This document shows, in pieces, positions 39,101-45,795 of a stretch of 64,000 nt of DNA. The DNA is from Osmia lignaria lignaria. Its lineage: Eukaryota; Arthropoda; Insecta; Hymenoptera; Megachilidae. Below the pieces are notes generated by a model. It saw only the letters and a list, made by a program, of their open reading frames with translations, searched no databases and was not told the origin of the DNA. The translations under genes were made by a program, and so were the position numbers. The stretch's first letter is position 1. Each line of letters opens with the position of its first letter. The stretch lies in contig NC_135039.1 of assembly GCF_051020975.1 (NCBI RefSeq), positions 12,498,692 to 12,562,691 of the forward strand. Reading direction: 5' to 3'.

Positions 39101-41083
39101 GGTTAGATAACGCTGAATAACCTCTTTACTCGAATGTCGAAACATAACAAAGTAAATGGTATTCGTGGAATGGTCAAACTTTAATTAAACCTTCTTCTTC
39201 GTTTCGTATATAGTCACTTTCGAGGTTAAACCGTATTCTTTTTTTTTCCTAATCTCTTTAGAGACACTGGTGTATACATATACGTTTAACTTTTTATTTT
39301 AATTTAAAGCTGCTTGGGAAAGATCAATGTAAATAAATGTCCTCTGAAATATTCTGTTTAAAACATTCTACAGTATTTGAATAATTTTTTAGGTTAAGTG
39401 TCTCTTAATTTTTGAAGATGGCTGATAATTATGAAGGTTCATTTTTGAGATAATCTATAAAACACGATCATTAGTCATTTTTCTTTTAATGTACTTGTTG
39501 CATTGAAGATAGGAAAAACCTTATTCGTTATTAACAAATAAAACAAGGGATGCAGAATCCAGTCTTTTAATTAGCATTAGCCTAGATTTATCAGCTCAAC
39601 CTTCATGGTCACCTTAAGCACCTTTTGGAAACTTCATTAGGAAGATCTGCTTGTTAAGCGGATTTCCTTTAAGCCTCCCCTTTACGTGACCCCCCATGAA
39701 ATCAAACGATTATTTTTAATGGCGCTATGATCTTCGTTTATTTTTACTTCAAAAAAAAAAAATCAAAAACATTTTTAAATATTTCCATGTTCCAATTTTG
39801 TCAAACATTTCATATCTCTGTAATGTCACGTTTGAGTGACGTTATCGACAGAACCATAAATTTATCTGTGGGGCGTTGATTGCGTTTAATTATCGTACGA
39901 ACTAACAGCACGATGTTTGAATCAATGGCGAAGCAATTAAGGGTAATCTGTTGTATCCATAATTATGAAAATACTCAAGATCAACAAGACGTGACCAGTT
40001 GGTGACTATATTGTTAATTAATTATCATTTAATAATGTCTGGTTAGTGTTTGCATTCATTATTGATTGTAAACCGTTTGAAATATGCTATTTGTAAATCA
40101 TTTGTCTCATTGATGTGTTTGGCAGCTAGGGATTCACTAAACGTCACTAGAATCCCCCAGCATCTGGTCCCATCCCTTACTAATCTATTCCTTCTTCTCT
40201 GAAATGTTTCAGGAAGAGTTTCGACGTTTCATCAACCAATTGGAAGTACTGAAAGAGAAGAACGTTCTACTTGGGAACCATCATTTGGTGAACAAGCTGG
40301 CAGCAATGCAGGAGGCTGCCAATCGTGCTGAGACCCAGGTGTCCACCATCCAGGCGATCTCTTCAAGTATGAGACTGAACGATCTGAACGGATCCACAGC
40401 AATCGCTGAAACGGAGGTCGGAGAACCTTACAAGAGCGACGAGAAAGGTAAGTCAGAGATCAGTCCATTTATGTTCATGCTCATTTACAATTGGACCAAT
40501 CATCCGAATTACACTACAACGTACATCATGAACAGTAAGATCCTAATTAGAAAATCTATGAAAAATTTACTTTGGCTGAAACAATGTTAAAAAAGAGACC
40601 TAGAAATGTAAAAAACCAATCAGAAAAACTTCCAAAATCCTTCAATTGCCAAACACCTCAACATGTCTACACTGATCCTTCACGAAGAAGACCATTCACT
40701 ACTCAGCAACAAAACCATCTTCATCATTTAACCACCCCACATTCGAAACACCTGGCGAATCTCCAGGTGGGGATACCAAAGAGAAGAGGTGCCAGGCATG
40801 TATAGAGAAGAATGGGATCAAGAGCAAGGATCAAGGATCCTCTAAGGACGCCGAAGTACTGGTGTCCATAGAGTCGAAGAAGGCCAGGAGGACCAACGAC
40901 GTGGCGGTTTCCACTTCTGGTAAAGCGACCACCACAGAGGACATCGGGACGGAGACGAAGCTCGATGAGAAGGAGAGCGATAAAAAAGACAAGAGCAAAA
41001 GCAAATCCGGCCACGCGAGGACACACGCCATTGTCATCAACTTGGATGACAAGAGCAGGTTCTCCGAAGAGGTCACCGTTTAA
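3004..41083 (+). CDS. GPR158/GPR179-like (Smog-like) class C GPCR, 3' part, 11 exons
   Basis: Eleven GT-AG exons join with matching phases into 606 residues plus a TAA at 41081-41083; the 5' end is missing. Residue numbers count from the first whole codon. Seen: LDIDQC at 12-17, an EGF-like stretch (C42...GSYRCVCKRGFYYPD), a linker with CLPCAEGCESC and CEDDSPC (about 103-119), and seven hydrophobic segments near 129-150, 163-183, 192-213, 241-258, 286-304, 313-337 and 345-369. A heptad-like coiled coil (EEFRRFINQLEVLKEKN) starts at 424, and the tail is rich in Lys, Asp and Glu. This order and these motifs match GPR158/GPR179, receptors that bind RGS7-Gbeta5 in vertebrates; the fly member Smog senses Fog in epithelial morphogenesis. 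Flies have several paralogs, so I give no symbol. The tail is much shorter than in vertebrate GPR158. It ends EEVTV, which would suit a class II PDZ ligand (inference). Family assignment is firm; ligand and exact orthology are not. Confidence 0.92.
3450..3593 (+). CDS. GPCR exon b: EGF-like module
   Basis: The acceptor is tttttctgtgcag and the donor gtacgt; both ends are phase 0, giving 48 codons. The exon encodes CIAIPGLGFRRGSYRCVCKR followed by GFYYPD, the EGF-like signature of GPR158 relatives, and ends with an acidic EEEYEKLMM stretch. NGT gives one potential N-glycosylation site. The intron before it is only 322 bases. Confidence 0.92.
6423..7047. repeat. Tandem array, 104-bp unit, six copies
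   Basis: The phrase tgtcctaagt (or tgccctaagt) starts at 6423, 6527, 6631, 6735, 6839 and 6943, exactly 104 bases apart. Copies are nearly identical across ccctcatgtctctgacgtcc and cccatagaaccctcggtacc. Divergent related pyrimidine-rich sequence extends back to about 6180. Confidence 0.95.
9270..10560. repeat. Tandem array, 178-bp unit
   Basis: The core unit contains ctccctgtgtcgatgac and gatttctgatggctctac; its landmarks recur at 9624, 9802, 9980, 10158 and 10336, 178 bases apart. Shorter imperfect sub-repeats (ctaatgattctaagactctt, ggtacccctaggacctt) are nested inside. Long open frames appear on both strands in staggered steps of 178, as expected for a repeat lacking stops and not for a gene. 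Confidence 0.95.
12255..12335. repeat. Two copies of the dispersed tagtcagac motif
   Basis: Two imperfect copies of a phrase like gtatagtcagacaagtgatc and cgatacatagtcagacac lie side by side with cagtagtatatgac between. The word matches those in the arrays at 420, 18.2 kb, 20.2 kb and 51.8 kb. Confidence 0.6.
13429..13629 (+). CDS. GPCR exon c: Cys-rich linker and TM1
   Basis: The acceptor is cttttcgtcgacag and the donor gtaagc; 67 codons, both ends phase 0. It encodes the five-cysteine linker ECLPCAEGCESCEDDSPC, the signature joining ectodomain and membrane domain in this family. A hydrophobic segment follows (ILILECCVIACLPAVALF), taken as TM1, then a basic end WKYGNVK. Confidence 0.93.
15549..16106. 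repeat. Tandem array, 51-bp unit, about ten copies
   Basis: The unit is GC-rich for this region and contains gcgggtggtaggcctacagg followed by gttaatacgtgcacg. Units starting at 15599, 15650 and 15701 are 51 bases apart; some copies are 53 because they read atatacgtgc. The first unit (from 15549) and the last (to 16106) are divergent. Confidence 0.95.
18150..18440. repeat. Divergent direct duplication, two copies
   Basis: Copy 1 (about 18165-18255) has cagtagtataagacg, ataagtcagacat, and a run ending atggaatggagtcgaata. Copy 2 (about 18350-18430) has cagtagtataactcaac, ataagtcagacat, and atgaaatggggtcgagta. They are about 175 bases apart and clearly related but decayed. Confidence 0.7.
19795..19823. 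repeat. A-rich simple tract
   Basis: Nearly uninterrupted A with scattered G. Not adjacent to any recognisable retroelement body, so its origin is unclear. Confidence 0.8.
20195..20720. repeat. Tandem array, 31-bp unit, decaying to the right
   Basis: Four to five near-identical 31-base copies of cgtatggccaggcctaagta plus gtacaggacga fill 20225-20345. To the right the copies become progressively more divergent in both sequence and length (to about 20720), all keeping cctaagtagta. The gradient suggests recent amplification at the left end. Confidence 0.93.
24891..25344. repeat. Tandem array, 151-bp unit, three copies
   Basis: The phrase aagtttacagaactgagc starts at 24891 (with one base change), 25042 and 25193, 151 bases apart. 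The copies are almost identical, implying recent duplication. The third ends at about 25344 and carries a small insertion (cagc) near 25298. Confidence 0.93.
25684..25752 (+). CDS. GPCR exon d: TM2 (69-nt micro-exon)
   Basis: The acceptor is ttcattttgcag and the donor gtaagt; 23 codons, phase 0 at both ends. It encodes VVRAASPVLLRVIVLGAFFI and then YCT. The charged start followed by a hydrophobic run fits TM2 of a class C receptor. It is isolated by introns of about 12 kb and 2 kb, so an automated predictor could miss it. Confidence 0.9.
25753..27762 (+). other. 2-kb intron between GPCR exons d and e
   Basis: Donor gtaagt, acceptor ttgtttcag. Very AT-rich. No gene, RNA or repeat array was recognised. 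Confidence 0.8.
27763..27872 (+). CDS. GPCR exon e: extracellular loop 1 and TM3
   Basis: The acceptor is tttatttgtttcag and the donor gtaagt. There are 36 codons plus two bases (CG) that complete an Arg with the next exon. It encodes MYPRPNVITCTVRVWL and then GFSLTYGALMLKTW, a TM3 with the Cys at its outer end that class C receptors use for the disulfide to loop 2. Confidence 0.92.
28190..28420. repeat. Degenerate array built on ttttccatgattt
   Basis: Loosely spaced copies of gattttccataacttg, aattttccataaatt, gattttcctatgatgt and ttttccatgatttg. The word is the reverse complement of the one repeated at 29215-29690. Confidence 0.65.
29215..29690. repeat. Array of 20-bp units, gagtcatggaaaattttccc type
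   Basis: About twenty imperfect copies of gagtcgtggaaaattcttt. The strict 20-base spacing means three units restore the frame, which explains the 20-residue periodicity seen in a - strand open frame (29087-29572). I treat that frame as a product of the repeat. Confidence 0.88.
31346..31560 (+). CDS. GPCR exon f: intracellular loop 2, TM4, extracellular loop 2
   Basis: The acceptor is ttgctttcag and the donor gtgagt. The first base completes the Arg codon of exon e and the last base starts a Leu codon finished by exon g. It encodes RISVIFRVKSAKAVKITDG (basic loop 2), a hydrophobic TM4 (GVIVMIFSVFLSIRTLVA), and an outer loop with LCRTDWWDHS, whose Cys is the likely partner of the TM3 Cys. Confidence 0.92.
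31561..35110 (+). other. 3.5-kb intron between GPCR exons f and g
   Basis: Donor gtgagt, acceptor ttgttgcag. AT-rich, with a CCTAA run at about 32465-32481, a gagacaccctgtata word near 33008 of the kind seen at ends of arthropod repeats, and a CTCF-like word at 34165-34177. No gene is supported. Confidence 0.75.
35111..35249 (+). CDS. GPCR exon g: TM5 and start of TM6
   Basis: The acceptor is ttttgttgcag and the donor gtaagt. It joins exon f to form LEVMFLIWGIRLCIVVRKTP, then SEFNESRFISMAIYNEFLLS. The WGIRLCIVVRKTPSEFNESR stretch is very close to the TM5/loop 3 pattern of GPR158 (WG..LC.AVR..PS.F.E.R). The final two bases AT plus a G from exon h encode Met. Confidence 0.92.
35250..35973 (+). 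other. Intron between GPCR exons g and h
   Basis: Donor gtaagt, acceptor gttgcag, 724 bases. It contains several isolated CCTAACC/GGTTAGG words (for example near 35641 and 35702) and nothing else recognised. Confidence 0.8.
35974..36079 (+). CDS. GPCR exon h: TM7
   Basis: The acceptor is tttctcgttgcag and the donor gtaaga. The first base completes Met and 35 codons follow. After LFLQSPANPDLL comes the hydrophobic YVIFFCHTQLTVTLLLCLIF and then GSK. The HTQLTVTLLL pattern resembles the HTHLTVTV seen in TM7 of the vertebrate family. Confidence 0.91.
36080..37635 (+). other. Intron between GPCR exons h and i
   Basis: Donor gtaaga, acceptor taatgtag, 1556 bases. No repeat array or gene was recognised. 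Confidence 0.78.
37636..37797 (+). CDS. GPCR exon i: proximal cytoplasmic tail
   Basis: The acceptor is gcctgtttaatgtag and the donor gtaaga; 54 codons, both ends phase 0. It encodes AYVVFRSGGKDDSKHFGATG and a Ser/Asn/Gln-rich stretch ending FTDESDGAT. The join GSK|AYVVFR is typical of the TM7-tail boundary in class C receptors. The poor hydrophobicity marks it as cytoplasmic. Confidence 0.85.
37798..40212 (+). other. 2.4-kb intron between GPCR exons i and j
   Basis: Donor gtaaga, acceptor atgtttcag. AT-rich; open frames on both strands near 38.4-38.8 kb overlap each other and lack coding character. Confidence 0.8.
40213..40447 (+). CDS. GPCR exon j: coiled coil of the tail
   Basis: The acceptor is ctgaaatgtttcag and the donor gtaagt; 78 codons plus one base. 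It encodes EEFRRFINQLEVLKEKNVLL and a helix-prone stretch to about AETQVSTIQAI. This matches in position and pattern the short helix that follows TM7 in GPR158/GABA-B-type receptors. If the 319-base intron after it is retained, the frame runs on to a stop at 40588-40590. Confidence 0.9.
40448..40766 (+). other. 319-base intron between GPCR exons j and k
   Basis: Donor gtaagt, acceptor aatctccag. The exon j frame stays open for 47 codons into it before a stop at 40588-40590, so retention would give a receptor with a different, shorter tail. Confidence 0.8.
40767..41083 (+). CDS. GPCR exon k: terminal coding exon
   Basis: The acceptor is gcgaatctccag. The exon starts by completing a Gly codon and runs 104 more residues to TAA. 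It is dominated by Lys, Asp, Glu and Ser, with CQAC near its start, and ends FSEEVTV. It has no recognised domain. Its open frame, splice phase and the absence of any later in-frame exon support it as the end of the main isoform. Confidence 0.87.
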
Positions 41084-41449
41084 GATGATCAAGTGTGTTC
41101 CTGTGAACTGTTTCAATTATTGTCTTCTAGGTACAATTTCAAAAGGTACGATGAAGTAAAGTGAAATTTGGGTAAGGAGAAATTTTGGTTTAGGAGATTA
41201 TGGGGCGGAGAAGTTTAGATTCGGTTCTTTTCTCAGTGATTGAAGAAAAACTTATATAGCAACTACAGATCTAAATATTCATGAATGCAGGTTGTCGAAT
41301 TGTAAAAATACAAATTTTCTTGAAAGGTTTCGATCGTTTTGATCACCTAAGAGGAAAGTTGTGATATAATACTTCCTTGTATGCAGTAATTAATGAAGTA
41401 ATTGATCAAGAAAAATCTTACAAAGTACATAATTCTTTAAAAAAAAATC

Positions 41450-41735
41450 ATATGCCATTGATACTGTGGATTCTTCGCTAAAAAACAAATCGAAAAGTCC
41501 TTTACCATTTTTCAATCCGTGATTTAGTTTTTGAGATGCAAGCAATTGAAAATTGGACGTCCATATTGGCCGCCATATTAAAACATGGCTGCCGTATTCA
41601 AAATGGCCTCTACATTCAAGATAACCGTCAAACTTCAATTGTTCATATGTCAGCAACTAAGCCACGAATTGAAAAATGGTAAAGAACTTTTTCGTTTGTT
41701 TTTTCATGAAGAATCTACAGCATTTGTGGCATAAA
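41450..41735. repeat. Inverted repeat (MITE-like), arms about 100 bp
   Basis: The left arm (about 41450-41547, containing ttcttcgctaaaaaacaaat and cctttaccatttttcaatcc and ending caattg) pairs with the right arm (about 41636-41735, beginning caattg and containing gaattgaaaaatggtaaaga). Arms are diverged but align along most of their length. The 88-base centre has repeats of an aaaatggccgccatatt type. It resembles a decayed non-autonomous DNA element. Confidence 0.75.
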
Positions 41736-42684
41736 ACTTTCTTGAAACGCTCAGTATACGTAGCACAAGATATTTCAGCAGAGAGAGATAGAATATAAAA
41801 TCTCTTGAAACATGATTTTGCTTTTCAACGTATTGAAACGAAGAAAAGCTAAAGCGACGAATAGCGTATCTTAGACGTCTGTTGTATAAAAATTTTCAAT
41901 TTTTCAACTGATAAACGAAGACTTAAGGAACATTCGGTAGAGAAATGAGCCGAAATCTATAGTGTGAAGAAAAACACGATTTCGAAGGTGGAAAGAAACT
42001 TGCAAAGTCTATTCAGATGCACCATTCTCATAAATATGCATCACTGATACCGTCCCAGATAGAATAGGCTTCTCTTGTTTTCATTAAAACTTCTCTGGTC
42101 TATGGTAACTTTTCCAGTCATGAATAAATATTGACAGGAAAAGTTTGCTATCGATTCGAAATCAATTGTTAGCCGCTGAATTCGATCATGAATAAATGTT
42201 CACAACAAATTTCACAGATGTCTGCAAGGAGTATTAAAATTTTCAATTTTTCCACGGTATTTTTAATCCGTTAATTAAAAACTTTTCAATTTCGCATTGG
42301 ACCACGTCCACTTAACTTCACAGGCTCACAAACTTTTTTCTCATCGTCCGAACGTTACCTAATTTAAAATTAATCTCGTTCCATGTCGATTTAGCAATTT
42401 CACAATATTTTCATCTACCACTTCGAGGTCGAAGTTTTATCTGGGACACACTCGTTCATCAGCTACGAAAGTGATCGGTCGAACCTCGCGAAGCTTTCTG
42501 TAAATATTGCCGTTAGATGCTTATTCGAAGTCTTCTGCCGTATATTGTTAAGTCGATTTTGTAAAAAAAAAAAAAAAAAAAGACACTAAACGACGATCTA
42601 TAGATCGAGTGAGTAGAGGGGCGCCATCTGTCTCTCTATCTTTTTCTCTCATATCAATCCACCTGTTGTAAATATACGTTTGTA

Positions 42685-42690
42685 AATAAA
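42685..42690 (+). promoter_or_regulatory. Candidate poly(A) signal AATAAA
   Basis: A canonical hexamer about 1.6 kb after the GPCR stop, next to two TGTAAATA words. Other AATAAA words lie at about 42123, 42191 and 42886, so this is one of several candidates. Confidence 0.3.
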
Positions 42691-42849
42691 TGCGTCATGC
42701 GAATTTGCCATTAGACCGTAACGATCGGTTTTATTGTTAAGATCGTGCGTTAGGTGATCTCACGGACATTTTTAGGTTATAATTCACATGTGATGACACG
42801 TTTCGTCGCATGGCGTTGATGGACGGAGATGTTGGGAGGTCAGAGCATT

Positions 42850-42875
42850 GGGGGGGGGGGGGGGGGAGGGGGGGG
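42850..42875 (+). repeat. G17-A-G8 homopolymer tract
   Basis: Seventeen G, one A, then eight G. The length may be unreliable in the assembly, as homopolymers of this size are error-prone. The tract could fold as a quadruplex. Confidence 0.9.
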
Positions 42876-44267
42876 TATCGATCTGAATAAAATTACTTAT
42901 TAAAATTAATTTTTAATTGTTACAATTGTACTGCAAAAGTAATAAGATATCGAGTAAATGGATATTTAATTTTTCAGCTGGGTATTGTTGCTGATGGCAG
43001 GGAATAAGGCTAACGCTTTATAGTATTGTATTGTTTTCACATTGCCGTTCATTAACGCCACACTATTCGAAATTCCTCTTATCACGTAAATTTAATTATG
43101 CATATCGGTCTATCGCCTCGATCTTCTGGGAGATGGTAAGCTTCTGTGATCCACGAAAATTGATTTGACCCTCTTCGATGAATTAACCTCAAATAAATCG
43201 TTCATGGGAAATTGAAAAACAAAACGAGAAATAATTTTATTCGCCACTCAAGATTATTTCAATTCTCATCCTTTAACGAAACGAAGAAGTCTAAAAATGT
43301 ATAGAATACATACATACATGTTGTTGTCATACGATCCGTCGTCGGATAAGTTCCATTTTAGGGTAACGTTGATTTTAAGAGAATCGATTTTATGTGACAC
43401 TAACCTTGTCTGTAACTGACAAGCGTGTCAGTGAATAAATACGTGAATAAATAAATAAACGAAGAAAAACTTTTAGATTTTCTTAACTTTACTCAAAAAG
43501 TCTGGAAAATTTCATACCGATGGGCAATGATCACGGAAAGTATACCGAAAGGTTAGGTTAGGTGCCGCCTCATTGTCATATTTTCTTAGCCTTTCAACAT
43601 TGGGTACCTTGGGACTTATTGTTTCGAGGAAAACGAGGCCATCTGCAATTGCGCCACCTTGTACATATTTGACAAGATGTCCTTGGTCCTAAGGGATACT
43701 GCATAATTTGCATCCTAACGAGGAGTATGTTTCTAGGTTAGGTGCGCTGCGGGGACTGGTCACAAGCATTAATTAAACTTGCAATATACCTACGGACGCG
43801 AAATTTGTCCCTGTCTAAATTAATTATCGTCCCACAGCATAGATAACTGTTTCAAATTAACTGTGCGCATTGCAACTTCGTTAATTCAATTCGTCGATGG
43901 AACGGTTGCATAAAGGACAGTATGGTGGCGCTAGTGGCGAATATATTGAGTCGCAGCCATTAATTACCAACAATCCGTGTTGCCGGAATCAGATCGTAAT
44001 GACGGCACAGCAAACAATTCATTCGTGACTGTGTATCGTGCGTTAATAATCTACGCGTCGTATGCATGAAATTCCTCGACGCCATCGAGCGCAGCATGGC
44101 CGCGTTAATTTCTCCGCGACGCTGTCGCCATCTACGACGCGGACTCGATAGACTGGATTTATGGATCGTTGGGAAACAAACGTGTGCCGATATTAATCGA
44201 CTAATTGACGCTCCTCTGTGAACCAGCATGGTTCGTTAGCCTTCTAATTGGACGATATTAGTTCGCC
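42876..44267. other. Intergenic stretch, no gene recognised
   Basis: AT-rich DNA with a GGTTAGGTTAGG word at about 43552 and CTCF-like words at 43651-43659 and 43924-43932. Nothing else stood out. Confidence 0.7.
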
Positions 44268-44489
44268 TTGTACCGATGTCTCTGGCGACACAACGGGAAC
44301 AAAACTTTCTCTACGGAAAAGGTTAATTTTGTAACATTGATTGTCTCTGAATTTTTTATAGATATTTCTATAGCAGAGAAAGGAACAATAACGTTTGAGT
44401 TATACGCCGATGAAACTATGGTAGTAACATTAGCCAAGCTGTTGGCAAAGGAGCAACTTGTACAATTGTTCCCAGGTACAGTTTCCTGA
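44268..44489 (+). pseudogene. Decayed non-LTR reverse-transcriptase fragment
   Basis: A 73-codon open stretch reads ITFELYADETMVVTLAKLLA. The central LYADETMVV (YADE at 44403-44414) looks like the F/YADDT.VV catalytic motif of non-LTR retrotransposon reverse transcriptases, with the second Asp replaced by Glu. No flanking finger, thumb or endonuclease domains were recognised, so it would be a small dead fragment. The call rests on this single motif. Confidence 0.4.
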
Positions 44490-45204
44490 ATTGAAAAGCA
44501 CTTTGGGGCGTGCTTTCGAATCCAAGAAACTGTTAAATTATGTAACGTACTCGGTTCCTTTAACTGGTGCATGAAACTTGTTGGGGTGTAAATGAATACA
44601 GACCGTCCGCTGTCGGACACAGTTAACAAACAATTAGCGAAAACCGGAGGAAGACTAGGAAACTTGGCGATTACGTTCAGGACACTTTAATTATACGCCA
44701 ATTTGTCGCGTGAAACAAAGCTAAGGATTTAATTCCTTCACTTTTACCGCTATTATGAGCCATAATGCCTTGAAGGAAGTTTAGGCGCACTATGGTAGCA
44801 ACATCGCTATCTATCATGTTATCACCTCAAAGTTCTTTACAGAGACGGTATATCAATATTTGATAGCTCAAGGCACATCCCCTTTAGGCTGTTCCTGCTT
44901 TTTGCATCAGAAGATGCTTTAGAATTAATCTTCCTAGGTCGAGGGAAAAAGGGAAGTTCAGGGTTGCGGGGGTGGCAGTGTCGAGACTTTTTCATATTTA
45001 TAAACTGATTACCCACTTTTCAACTTGTAAAGAGACCCGCAGACACTCAGGACGGATAAACCCGTTGGTAATTTGGTGTCTAAATTTCAGATAGGACGAG
45101 GAGAGAAACGATTAAAAAGTTTCTGCAAGCATAGCTCGTTTACCCGATATGTTTGCTCTTACAAAATCCAACAAAGACCAACTTTTATGAATAGCAAACT
45201 AATT

Positions 45205-45393
45205 ACGAATGCTCCAGCGCTGGCCCTACGGTGCTTCCTGCTGATGCTGGTCCATCAGTAGGAGTTGATGGTGCCAGCTTCCCAGTGCTGGTCCCTCGGT
45301 GCTATTTACCCATGATGCTGGTCGGTACTGGTCCTCCAGTGCTAATGATGGTAAGACCTTTATTAATATTGCTGCTACTATTACTATTACTAC
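45205..45393. repeat. Degenerate gtgctggtcc repeats and ACT/ATT microsatellite
   Basis: Words such as gctggccctacggtgct, gtgctggtccctcggtgct and actggtcctccagtgct recur irregularly. They are followed by a trinucleotide run (gctgctactattactattac) that ends at the left border of the putative LTR. Confidence 0.6.
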
Positions 45394-45795
45394 TGTAACC
45401 GTAGTTCAGTGTGACCGAGGAGGAAAGGGCCAACCCAACTGAGTTGCCTGGGGACCTTACTGAATATGCACGCTTTATGTAAGATTTAGCAAAGGCGTTT
45501 ATTCTCTTATTGCTTAAACCTACACGGTCTTACAGTTACAGTTCGGGGTTTTTAAATTTATGGTTCCGAGCCGTCGCGGTGGCCATAGAAGGTTCCCTTG
45601 GTTGGTGGCTTTCGCCGGGCCAGAGGACCTTTAACCCGCTCGCTGAATAGCTTCCAGCGACCCGCGCTCTTGCGAGAAAGGGCCTCGCCGGTCGTAGGTC
45701 TCGCCGGTCGTAGCCCTCTCGCGGCCGCCAGTTGAACTCGCGGCCTTTCTACGCTTCAGTCTTGTGCGTGGGCACTTGGCCTCGTGCCCGTTACA
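45394..45795. mobile_element. Possible solo LTR, 402 bp
   Basis: The block starts TGTAACC and ends GTTACA, an inverted TGTAAC/GTTACA boundary as in LTRs. Inside, the composition changes from AT-rich to strongly GC/CpG-rich, with a direct repeat of tctcgccggtcgtag near 45685-45715, unlike the surroundings. No clear 4-6 bp target duplication flanks it (actac against ttatt), no second LTR was found, and no gag or pol is nearby, so this is tentative. Confidence 0.4.

Larger units (their letters stand above)
41084..42850 (+). other. Probable 3' UTR and downstream flank of the GPCR gene
   Basis: No coding signal follows the stop. The stretch holds an inverted repeat (41450-41735), three TGTAAATA words (42499-42506, 42667-42674, 42681-42688), an A-run near 42560-42579 and an AATAAA at 42685-42690 that could be the poly(A) signal. 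The true transcript end cannot be told from sequence alone. Confidence 0.5.
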
